From Vicia villosa (lineage: Eukaryota; Streptophyta; Magnoliopsida; Fabales; Fabaceae), in contig NC_081185.1 of NCBI RefSeq assembly GCF_029867415.1, positions 41,424,766 to 41,488,765 on the forward strand: DNA of 64,000 bases, read 5' to 3'. Below, piece by piece: positions 45,511 to 55,529 of this stretch. Numbering within the stretch: position 1 is the first letter of the stretch; each line of letters begins with the position of its first letter. The notes below the pieces were generated by a model, which searched no databases, had not been told where the DNA came from, and worked only from the letters and a program-made list of their open reading frames with translations. Both the position numbers and the translations under genes were made by a program.

Positions 45511-48400
45511 ACCTGATAAAAAAAAGGAGAGAAAAAGAGAAAGAAAAGAAGAAAAAAAAAAGAAAATGAATCAGGTAGAAGAATGAAAAAAAAACAAATA
45601 TACCCGCTAAGTTGAAAACCTGAAAGGGCGACTTAGGCAAAAAAGGGACAAAAGTGAACGACTACATCCCGCATGCCACCTTGGCAATCGCTCTTCATAC
45701 ATGCTTAGGGCTCCCGGCCGAGGGATAAGCAAGACTCCGTGTTCTTGAGTTCGCACCTGGCGGCTCAAATCCCTAAAGCCTTCACAAATTCCAATCACTT
45801 TGTTTATGGCTCTCGACTGAGGGATAAGCAAGACTCCGTGTTCTTGAGTTTGCATCATTGACAACTCAAATCCCTAAAGGCACTCCCAAACCCCGTCGGG
45901 TCCACAAGTTCAGTGGTGTCACATCAATTAGTTGTTAAATCGGGAAGTGATCAATCCTAATGAGTACGGTCTTCCAAAGCAAAGAGATGAGAACGTTGAG
46001 GTTATAAAGGTGATAGCGGGATCGAAACCAATGGATATCCGTTTCACATTGCCATTTCTCTTGTATTCAATAAATGTATGGTTACCTCTTACTAGGAACT
46101 GCTTCTGAAATGTGTTCGCTCTTTTACGAGCATTCTGTATTCAATTAATAAAGATCTTTCTATCTTAAAAAGTTGTTTTCTTTTACCGTTTTGTTTGCAT
46201 AAAACGTCCTGAGTTTGTGTTAAACTTTGCATATAAAAACTGCATTCGCTTTTACAATACATGATTAGAAATGATAAAACCTTTGAATGTACTTCGAAGT
46301 CTTGTGTAACCAGGATGGCAGGCCAAGATGTCGTGCCGTATCCTGGAGCATTTTCATGTGTTTGCCTCGCAGGTACCTCCTTTCCAGTATGCCATGTTTG
46401 CGCGTTGGTGTGTATATCCTAATGAGAGATTCTCATTCCCCAGCTGAGTACACCAGATGAGATTTTCTTCGTTCCAAGATTCTCATATCCTTAGCAAGGC
46501 ACATCTCAATGCAATCTCCGTGCTTCAGAAGCCTTATTCCCCGGCGGAATGCCTTCTCCTCAGTAGAGTCATGATTGGATGGTATTTGATTCCCCAGCAA
46601 GCTCTTAATGAGATTCGTTGCCCAAATGCCTCTCTTTCCCCTGTAGAGCACCTCTCTCTCCATCAAATGGACCTGTTTCCCCGAGAGAGTCATCTTATTC
46701 CCTAGTGGAGTTATCTTAACAAAAGGTTCTTATGCTAAGTTCCTTATCCCCAGCGGATCTCTCATATCCCTAGCAGATTGTTGTGCAGAAGTATCCATCT
46801 TTCCCACTGAGTTTCTTTCCTCAGCAAAGATTCACATGCATCCTTAGCAGATCTATGTCCGTCCAGGATTTCCCCAGCGGAATGCGTCCTATACAAGCAA
46901 GTTGGTCACTCCCCATCAGAGTTATCTTCATGACTTGCCCTTATCTTCACATCCCAGGGTGTCGAGAATTTGCTTCTCCAATGAAGTTGCCAGGGTCTTC
47001 CCCAAGCAGTTAATTGGGATTTTCTTATCCCCAAGCAGGATTTATTCCCCCGACCAGAGCTCGCGTCCAAATTTGATCGTCTACAGCAGATTTCTGATCC
47101 ATCTTTGCCAGCTCGCAGTTTGTGGCTTCTAGTCACTCGTCTTGTCCTCCCCGCAGAGTTCCATAATCTCTCCAGGACTTCTTCAGCAATTCAGTGCTGA
47201 TCCGTTGTTTCCCTAAGCAACGTTCAAATCATGCATCATTCGCATTGCATTCTCTAAGTGTATAGTGCCTGACCTCTCAGGAGCGTTATTCCATATACAT
47301 TCATACATGCATCATGCATAAATCATATCATATCTGCTTCTTTCTGCAGGAAAGTTATCCAGATTCAAATGCTCCCTAGAGGGCAATATTCGCCTAGTCA
47401 TTACAGGCGCTTACCCCGATGTTTTGAATCAGAAGAGGATTGTTCTACTTATTTTCTGGCATAGCTCAAATCAGTTCAAAGACATTCCTATTCCCGATGC
47501 CCCCATATCGGTGGAAGATATTTGTTCCTATCCTGATATCCAGCTCAGTTGAAGGAACCGCCTCCGGATCTCTATCGATCTTCCGAAGGAGCAAGCCCTC
47601 TAATACATCAGATCAGTTGGAAATATCTACCCCCTGACGATTTAGTTCGTTCAGAAGAAGAAACTCATTTGCCCAGTCCTGATGCCTAACCATCAGTTGA
47701 AGACACTTTCTTTACCCGGCGTACACAGTTCGTAAGAGATATTTGTTCCTATCCTAATATTCATATTTAGATTAGTTGAAGGAACCGCCTCCGGAACTCC
47801 CAAGATCTTCCGAAGGAGCAAGCCATTAATATCATTAGATCAGATGGAGATGTCTACCTGATCGACTTTGTCTTTCAGATGAAGATTGTCCTACTTATTT
47901 TCTGGCATCATGTCCAGATCAGTTTAAAGGCATTCTTTCCCCGGCATACATAGTTCGGAAGAGATATTGTTCCTATCCTGATTTCCAGTTTAGTTGAAGG
48001 AACCGCCTCCGGATCCCCGTGGTCTTACGAAGGAGCTAGCCGCTAATTCCCAGATTAGTAGGAATATCTACCTGATGATTTAATTGCATCAGAAGAGATG
48101 TCTGCCCAGATTCCCAGATCATGATTCCCAGATCAGAGATACCTATTACCCGTTGATGTCCGAATCAACCGATGTATCTCCCTCGATTCCCAGATTGACT
48201 TAAGACATCTATCCTGATGCAAGTTCGAAGAAATCTGCTACGCCTGATACTCAGACCAGTTGAGATGTTCCTTCTCTTGATAACCAGATCATTTGAAGTG
48301 TTTTCCCTTGCCTGTGGGTGCCCGTTCCTTCTTATCACAAGTTGGAGCTAATCAACGGTTCGAAACTTTCGTTTCTCACTCGTCAGGTTCAAGAAGTTTG
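45511..48400 (+). mobile_element. Element C: 3' untranslated region
   Basis: About 2.9 kb, no gene seen. It begins with a purine-rich stretch, then two tandem copies (45708-45795 and 45808-45890) of a unit containing AGGGATAAGCAAGACTCCG. Between 46430 and 47170 a TTCCCCAGCGGA-like motif recurs at irregular intervals, and AATGAGAGATTCTCATT (46421-46437) is a 7-bp hairpin. A repeat of about 220 bp follows (47510-48060). As in Z and A, this is the hypervariable 3' UTR of an Ogre. Confidence 0.75.
47510..48060 (+). repeat. Three copies of a repeat of about 220 bp in C's 3' UTR
   Basis: Copies begin near 47518, 47738 and 47962; each has TTCCTATCCT, then GTTGAAGGAACCGCCTCCGG, then CGAAGGAGC and AGCC. 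They are diverged from each other. Confidence 0.8.
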
Positions 48401-48412
48401 AATAGGGGCAGC
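48401..48412 (+). other. Polypurine tract of element C
   Basis: AATAGGGGCAGC directly before the LTR start at 48413. Confidence 0.85.
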
Positions 48413-49210
48413 TGTTGCACCCCAAAATTTGCCCTCTTAATTTGAGCTATAAGTTATTAACGACGTTTATTTCTTCGTTCAAAAATTGAAGAAAATAACA
48501 ATAAAAAGTTCTGGTGGTTTTAAAGAAGCGCAATGTGAAAAATGGTCTAAATAGTGGAAATACGAGAAAATTCACAAGTCTTACTCTGAAAGTGATATGA
48601 GCTGAATTCCCGCATTGGCCCGATTAGTTCGACAATATCTACAACTTTCGTGTTCGACTCGGAAGCCATTTCTTTGAGGAAGGTTGTCAGATTTGCAAGT
48701 TACTTGAGATTTCACGGTGAAAATGGTGCTGAATATAGGGTTTCGTGCCTCGGAAAGTTCATATCTCACAATCCGTTTGTCGGATTTGCTTGAAAATTTA
48801 ATTGGAGCTCCGTACCATCATTACCAATATTTCATATGTTCGGACCGTTGGTTGATTATGCACCGAAAACTCCCAGCATTTTAAGGATTGTCACGTTCTT
48901 TCGGTAAAAATTGTGTTTTCGAGTATGTCGCGCCGAGTTTGAAAATTCATAACTTCTTCGATTTTTTTCGAATGAAGCCCATTCCTGCGGCATTCTTTCG
49001 GAAATGTCGTTAGCTTCAATTCTTTGTCACACATGCTTGTTCAGATTTTGAGCCGAAGATGGAGTTTTATCGAGTTCTTTAAGCGGTACGCACAAAATTC
49101 TGAACAGTCGCACCAGATGAATCGGCGTTTCTTGTCATTCAAACGGGCGTATTTTCTTCATCGCTTATCGGATTGAGACGATGGATCGCGACTTTACGTG
49201 TCTATCAATC
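48413..49210 (+). mobile_element. Element C: first 0.8 kb of the 3' LTR, interrupted by element D
   Basis: Starts TGTTGCACCCCAAAATTTGC. It is cut at 49210 by the terminus of the D LTR, so D probably inserted here; the five bases before D are CAATC (49206-49210). The rest of this LTR is not seen on the other side of D, where D itself is truncated. Confidence 0.82.
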
Positions 49211-50023
49211 TGATGACTGCAAGTGCACAGTCGTGTCGTGTAGTTTTAAAAGATATCAAATCCACAGGGAATATGAATCGATCTACCGTTATCTAAGGTT
49301 ATTATGTAAAGCTAGGGCTACTAATATTTCGATTGTCCCTAAGGGAAAGTGATTGTGAGAAATAAAGAATATAATAAAAGACAGATATCAGCATGTATTT
49401 TGTTTAACTTAAGGTGATCCGAAGGTCCATTGGCTTTTGCATAATTTAATTAAAAATCTTTACTAATTCAATTGGTTAAAAATCCTCGTCTCAAACTTTC
49501 GCTCTGTTGATTTAGATTACTATCCTAATCCTAATGTACGCTTTCGCCATCCCATTAGATTTTAGAAAAGCTTTTTGGAAACAACGTAATTAATAAAATG
49601 CCTGTTTTATGAAGTTGTTATCTATTTAAATCTCCTAATCTCAAACTTTCGCTCTGTTGACTCGGAACATGTTAATTGGCATATAATATATCATGCAAAT
49701 AAATATATAAATAAAAGCGGTAAATATTAAACCTGAATTAAATAAATTGCAATTGAATCTTCGAGTACTGAACTTCAATCACAAGTTGGCTGGATCGTTC
49801 TTCGGAATTTAAACGGACGGAAAATAAAACAAGGGAAATAAAAGGCGATAAATCTAACGTAAGGATAGATTTATTAAAGGTTCACAACAATTTCCGGTGT
49901 AGAAATCGTTGAGAGAAAATAACTGTTTGAATTAAAGGAAGGCAGAAAATATAATGCACGGTACAATTTCGGCAGCACTTTGTTAGCAGGAAATCAGACA
50001 GGTTGAAGTTAAGTATCTGCCTC

Positions 50024-50031
50024 TATTTATA
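50024..50031 (-). promoter_or_regulatory. TATA box of the D LTR
   Basis: TATAAATA on the - strand; the E LTR has the same TATAAATA at 63741-63748. It lies 56 bases from the nearest palindrome in both copies. Confidence 0.65.
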
Positions 50032-50087
50032 GGCGAGGCTTTGCAGTTGGATTGCGTGAAAAGAGGAGCTCCAGCAGACTTGGACTC

Positions 50088-50228
50088 GGAGACGTGCGTC
50101 TCCGATTATTGGGGAAGCTTCGTTGAAGACTTGAGACGTGCGTCTCAAGTGGAGAGAATGTAGGACACTGGAGACGTGCGTCTCCCTTTTGCTGACGTGG
50201 CCAATGAGACGTGGAGACGTGCGTCTCC
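50088..50228 (-). promoter_or_regulatory. Four palindromic GACGTG-containing sites upstream of the TATA box
   Basis: GGAGACGTGCGTCTCC at 50088-50103, 50170-50185 and 50213-50228, and TGAGACGTGCGTCTCA at 50132-50147. Arms pair perfectly around a central TG; outer flanks extend the symmetry in two of them (TT..AA, GT..AC). Starts are 44, 38 and 43 bases apart. Each site contains GACGTG, an ACGT-core sequence of the kind bound by plant bZIP factors; that role is inference. Confidence 0.75.
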
Positions 50229-50553
50229 ACTTGCTTGTGTGGTTTGGGCCACGCACATTTGATCTTCAGTGGGCTGGTTCGTCTCCTTTGGGCCTTTGGG
50301 TCTTCTTTAGCATATTTGGGCCTTATTTGCACTCCCTTTTTACTTCAGCACCCATTTTTCATCTTTTAGGCATAAATAGTGGTCGTTTTAGCTCCATTTC
50401 TTCTCCTTTTCACAAATAGTCATAATAAGAGCGTAAAACCTGAAACAAAGAAAAAACTCGCGTAATATCATAATAAATCAATATAATAAACGGAAAATGC
50501 TATAAATATCTATGGATTTCAGGCTAAATATACGATATAAAATCGTGTTATCA

Positions 50554-50570
50554 AATTCCCCCAGACTTGA
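50554..50570 (-). other. Polypurine tract of element D
   Basis: TCAAGTCTGGGGGAATT on the - strand, directly before the LTR. A near copy lies 1 kb away at 51561-51576. Confidence 0.82.
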
Positions 50571-51603
50571 ACCTTTGCTTGTCCTCAAGCAAAATATCAA
50601 GATAAAGATAGGAGGACAGTGAAATGAAATATGCTTCCACCACGTCGTTCGGTCATACTCAGCTACATAGTGTTCTTGTTTGAAGATAATGTTCCAGATC
50701 CTAGCAATAAACTTATAGTAGCGACACTAGACAACTCCCAGTATGCATACCAATCCGAATCATGCCATTACAGCTCAACCTTGACTCGTCATCATGTTTT
50801 ACCCTTTTCATTCGCGCGCAATCACATTAAGCCCATTATCTTGACACGCACATAGCAGAGTAGTCGGTTAGTGACTATGATCCTTCTTATGGAGTTCTGG
50901 CATAATTATGTGGTATACTCCTTAGCGCTCATTTGTAGATCGCGGGGAATCGGACAATAGTCCTTCCTACCAAGTTCAGTACCAGATGACTTCTGAACCA
51001 ATCAACAATGAGTTTTTAAATTCTTTGTATTTCAGATTTGCGACCGTTAGGTTAAATGATCTTGTGAGGATCACCTTACTTAGTAGGCACATTTCTTGTT
51101 ACGGTTAAGCACATAATTATTTTTATGAGGATCATACACTTATATTCATCGACTCTCTGCGTAGTTTGTATCTAAGACGGTGCCGACTGCTAGAATAAAC
51201 TACTAAGGGTTACTTCAAAAATTAAATTCAATGGTTTCGGTATAAAGGGTATTCAAATCGGTTACGCATACTTGGGGGTTTTAGAGTGTTGGGACAATAA
51301 GGATATTGACTTGAATCTAAGTCAATTTCTATGCATTTGGTGTTTGAGTAGCTTCGTGTTTCTCGAACGTGTGGGGTTTTGCGTTTATCGTTTAGGAGCA
51401 AAAATTTTGTTATGGCTCAAGAAAATGGAAGAAATTGAAATAACTACGGAATTATAAAGATAAGACTTGAAATTCCATAAATATTCTTTATTGAATTAGA
51501 AAAACATTACAAGGAAGGGAAATAAACTAAAAGGAAATAAAACTAAAATAAGTGATACGACTCCCCCAGACTTAAATGATGCAGTGTCCTCAATGCATGA
51601 GAA
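50571..51603 (-). other. Element D: 3' untranslated region with a second polypurine-like tract
   Basis: About 1 kb without a gene between the first env-position ORF and the LTR. At 51561-51576 the + strand CTCCCCCAGACTTAAA resembles the true tract (ATTCCCCCAGACTTGAAC), and both are followed by TGTCCTCAA, so a segment including the tract was duplicated. Confidence 0.65.
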
Positions 51604-52966
51604 CTACTTCTCAGTGTTGCGGTTGCGAGAACTGCTTGCGCCTCTTGTACGAACACGGCGACGTCTATCAGTAGGAGAGCCACTCACACGAATGTTAAGA
51701 TCATGCAATTGTGTAGCAATTTTAGTGTATTGGCCTTCGTTCCTAATAGCATAGTCACGGTGCTCTTGTTGCATCTCTCGAATAAGCCTTAGTGTTTCAT
51801 TTTGGTTTGTCTGCATAGCTTGAAAAAGATGGTCTTGTCGTTGAATTGCAGCATACATGGCATCAAGAGTGATAGGCGGAGGGTTGTTTTGAGGAGGTTC
51901 GTTGACAACAGCTTGCCCTTGGTTGAGTTCTTCTTCATTTGCATCCACAGGTTCATTAGGTTGTTCAGGTTGGTTATCTTGAGGATTGTCGTCAATAAGC
52001 CTCCAACGCTGAACATAACGGATGTTGATTCTTTCTGGGCATGGAAGGACGACATAAGGAATCAGAACTTTGTTGACGACCAAAGTGTATCGGCCATCAT
52101 GGCGGGGTGAAACCAAGTGGGAGTCACGGCAATAAGTGAGGTCGAGTGATTGAGCAGGCATCATGAGATGAGAGAGGGAGATGAGTTCATCACCAAGACC
52201 TAAGGCACAGGCCAAGGAAGTAATAATTCCGCCAAACAGAAAGGGGTTTGTAGCAGGGGCGTTGACGCAGCTTTGGATGTGTTGGAGCATAAAAGGTGCG
52301 GCATTGAAACGGAGGTTGTTTAGCGCACAATAAAGGAAAAAATAATTCATGCTGATTTACCTTATGGTTGTTGGATCTCGCAAAAATAGTATGCCCCAAA
52401 ACACGTTGAAAATAACGTATAGCGGGGTTTTGAATGTGAGAAGCATGTAAAGCCCTCCAACCAGTAGGAACTTCGCCAGTGAGATTAAACCAGAGGTCGA
52501 AAGCATGTTGTTCCCATGAACGACCATTGAGTTCTTGAAAAATTGTGCGGAGAGCATTTGGTGCATTATTAAAATGCAAGTACATAGCCACTACTTCTTG
52601 ATCCAGAGTATATTCACTGTTGAACATCAGAAATTGGATGCTATCGGTTGAGAGTGGTTGATCAGAAGGAGTGTCGTAGTTGAAAGAGCTCAAGAACTCT
52701 AAGACGAGCGGCTCGTAAGTTGGTACGGGTTCGTTACAAAGATGGTGTAGGCTAGATTTAGTGAGTAAACGGGTGACACCATCAATGAGACCAAGAGTTT
52801 CTAGACATTCGATGTTCACAAATTTTGTGGGAACAACCGAACATTCATAGAACGCGAGGTATTTGGTTCTTTGAGCATCGTTGTCGTCTTCTCGGAAAAT
52901 AATATTGTTAAGGTTAGGGGGTGGTCTCTCTTGACGCACACTACGGATGATTGAACGTGGAGGCAT
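51604..52966 (-). pseudogene. Element D env-position ORF 1 (ATHILA ORF-like), one frameshift
   Basis: About 450 codons in two overlapping frames, starting MPPRSIIRSVRQE at 52966 and continuing in the second frame to 51604. The switch is at a T run near 52345-52352 with one T too many. The product resembles the ORF that Athila elements carry between pol and the 3' LTR: an N-terminal globular part (EFLSSF, then NPAIRYFQRVLGHTIF), a middle matching ORF 2 (AAPFMLQHIQ), an acidic and glutamine-rich linker, a coiled coil (about 120 residues from the end) and a basic tail (DRRRRVRTR). The position is that of env, but I see no signal peptide or clear membrane segment, so function is unknown. Confidence 0.75.
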
Positions 52967-53758
52967 GGTGAGTTTGGAAAGAAAAATAGAATGGAGAGTA
53001 GAAGGGTAGAAAATGGTATGGAGGTTGTGAAGAATAAGAGTGATGGTGGTGTGGTTTTATAGTGAGGTTTGAAAATGGTGTGATTAATGTAGAATTAAAA
53101 TGGAATTATGGTGGTGTTTGAAGTTTGAATGGAATGGAAGAATGGGAAATGATGTAGAGTTAAAGAGGTGAATGATGGAGGATGAATGAGGTTTATGGTG
53201 TTTAAATGGAAGAAATAATGGGAAGAATGAAGAAGATTGAATGATGAATTTTGAAATTCAAATTCAAAATTCAAAATGGGGAGTAAAGAGAGTCTTCTGC
53301 GTGGTCAAAAGGTGCAGACTGCTGGCCTTGGGAAGGCGCGCGTCTCAGGCAGCCAGTCTGCTGGGGGACAGGCATGGAGACGTGCGTCTCCTGTCCTTTG
53401 CGTGCAGACTGCCGGTCCCACATGAATGGAGACGTGCGTCTCCTAGCTCAGGTAAGTGGGTTTCACGCGTGCAGGTGTGGACCAGTTCTGACAGTAGCAT
53501 TAATACAGAATACTAGCTCAGTACAGTGTCATTGTATCATACTATAAACAACAAAAATATGGTAAACAGGAATACATAGCAGTTAATAGTAATGCATTAT
53601 AACACAGTAGCAGTAATGAATAAAATTTTGCATTTAATATTAAACTGGTACTGAGTGTTGACAGAAATAGAATGTAAAAGTGCAGAAATTGAAATCTAAA
53701 CTTAGAAATTGAAATTACTAAAACTAGAAATAAAATCTAAAAATATAAATGGTAACAT
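52967..53758 (-). other. Spacer between the two env-position ORFs, with palindromes
   Basis: Non-coding and low in complexity. It contains GGAGACGTGCGTCTCC at 53376-53391 and 53428-53443 and a degenerate copy at 53332-53347, the same motif as in the LTR. It might include a promoter or duplicated LTR-derived DNA for ORF 1; no clear TATA box is seen. Confidence 0.65.
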
Positions 53759-55147
53759 CTAGCCACGTCTATTGTTGTGCACATTAGAGTAAATGTGTTT
53801 AAAGACTTCGTCGAATTGAGCATTGACGGTGTCGATGAAATCGAAGAAGTGCATTTGCAAAGTGTGTAGCTCGTTGCGCACATGTTGTACATCTTGTTGC
53901 AGTGCAGTGATGGCTTGCTCGTGTGTGTTCTGATTAGGCATTCTTTGGTTCACTGATGCGGTGGATGCAGCGGGTTATTGTGGCTCGAGCTCGACATCAG
54001 TCATATCAATAGTGTAATCATCAGCAGAATTTTCAGAAGGAGTCTCAGGCTCATACTCGGGTATAGGTTCATCTTCAGAAAGAGGTTCATAATCAGGAAT
54101 GGGTTCATCTTCAGGATTAGGGTCATAGTATCTAGGAGGAGTGTCAGGCTCAGATTCTGACACGTGCATTTCCTCATCAAAATGTTCATAAGCTTGAGGG
54201 GTTTCAGGTGAGGGTTCTCTCTCAGGAATCTGACCATAGTAAAGCCAGTTAGCAGGGTTGTGCACACTCGTCCTTGGACTCGGTAAGGTGAACTGATCCA
54301 ATACTTTGTTATCAATGAGCAAATCAAACTGATCAGGTCCAAGGTTACCGATGATACCTCTGTTAAAGCAGAAGTGAATGTCCATAGAATTGTGGGAACC
54401 AAGAGGTGTCAATCTAAGCAGAGGTATTCTCATTCCTATAGCATTAGCAATCATAATGACAAATCCGCCGATCCTAATAGGTGAAACTTCGTCTTGCGTG
54501 ATGCGCTCGAAGTTTGTTAGCATGAATGCGATGGCATTGACCGGGCGATTCTGAGAGGAGCAGAACATGATGAATAACTCTTCTCTAGAAACTTCAGTGA
54601 CATTATCGGGTTTACCAAAGATGTAGTGAGCAATGATCTTATGGAAGTATCTGAAAGCGGGGTTATGGATGTTCTTAGATTGGAATTCGTTCTCTTCAGG
54701 GCTATCGTTTCCAGTGATCTTGCCCCAATATCATTCCAACTCCCAGTACGCAAGGCTGTCTTCAGCTACTTGGGTGTATGCATCTGATCCATGAGGTAGT
54801 TCTAGCATTTCAGCAAAATCTCGGATGCAAAAGTTAAATTCCATACCAAAGAGTCTAAAGAGAATGGCTCCTTTTCTCAGTCCTTGTCCACAGTTAGCAA
54901 GATAGGTCAGGCAGCTCAAGAATTCCAGAGTGAGCTTCCGGTAGGTACTAAACTTGCGGAACAGGTGAGAACCAGTCCAACCAATTTTGTTTAGCAGGTG
55001 TAGAACGCTTTCTCCGATACCAAGTCTTACCATAGTCGGTTGGTGAGGGTAGCAAGTCAAATCCATTTGTCTTTCAGCCAGCTTATCAAATCTTGCTTCT
55101 TGTCCTCTACCACGGAACACAACTTCCATATTATCGACTTCTTGCAT
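53759..55147 (-). pseudogene. Element D env-position ORF 2 (paralogue of ORF 1), two premature stops
   Basis: A 463-codon frame from MQEVDNMEV at 55147 to 53759, broken by TGA at 54731-54733 and TAA at 53975-53977. It aligns in outline with ORF 1: LEFLSCLTYL with LEFLSSFNY, NPAFRYFHKII with NPAIRYFQRVL, EELFIMFCSSQNRPVNAIAFML with the ELFF...AAPFML region, then an acidic proline-rich linker with repeated DEPIPDYEP units and a final coiled coil of about 50 residues. Identity is low, so the duplication is old. It lies between pol and ORF 1. Function unknown. Confidence 0.78.
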
Positions 55148-55529
55148 CTTAGTTAGTAGTTAAGAAAATCTAGAAGTTGAAAATATTAAGATTAAGTTAG
55201 AACTAGGCTAGTGTTGATTTAAAAGGAAGAAAAATAAAAATAAAAATAATATAAAAATGTAACAAATTATAATAATAAATATAATTATAAAAAGGGAATA
55301 TTTTCTCGAATTAAGATAGCAGTTATAATTATAGTAGTTATTATAAAATGTAGGAAAAATGTAAAAATGATTAAAATTAAAATAATTAAAAATAGAATAG
55401 ATTATTTAAATGAAAATAAAAGATTAAAAATAAAAATAAAAATAAAATAAAAGAATAAATAAATGTGGGTTGTCTCCCACCAAGCGTTTTGTTTTATGTC
55501 GTAAGCTCGACGATTTTAAAAATAGAAAA
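55148..55529 (-). other. AT-rich spacer between pol and env-position ORF 2
   Basis: About 380 bases, very rich in A and T with AAAAATAAAA runs. No gene or signal recognised. Confidence 0.7.

Larger units (their letters stand above)
49211..50553 (-). mobile_element. Element D (Athila-like): 3' LTR (1343 bp)
   Basis: On the - strand it starts TGATAACACG at 50553, beside a polypurine tract, and ends CAGTCATCA at 49211. The LTR at 63236-64000 is the same family in the opposite orientation. It contains a TATA box (50024-50031) and four palindromes upstream of it. No coding region. Confidence 0.88.

Noticed and set aside
51604..52966. Calling the env-position ORF a true envelope protein
   Set aside because: No signal peptide, fusion peptide or clear transmembrane helix is visible; position alone is not enough.
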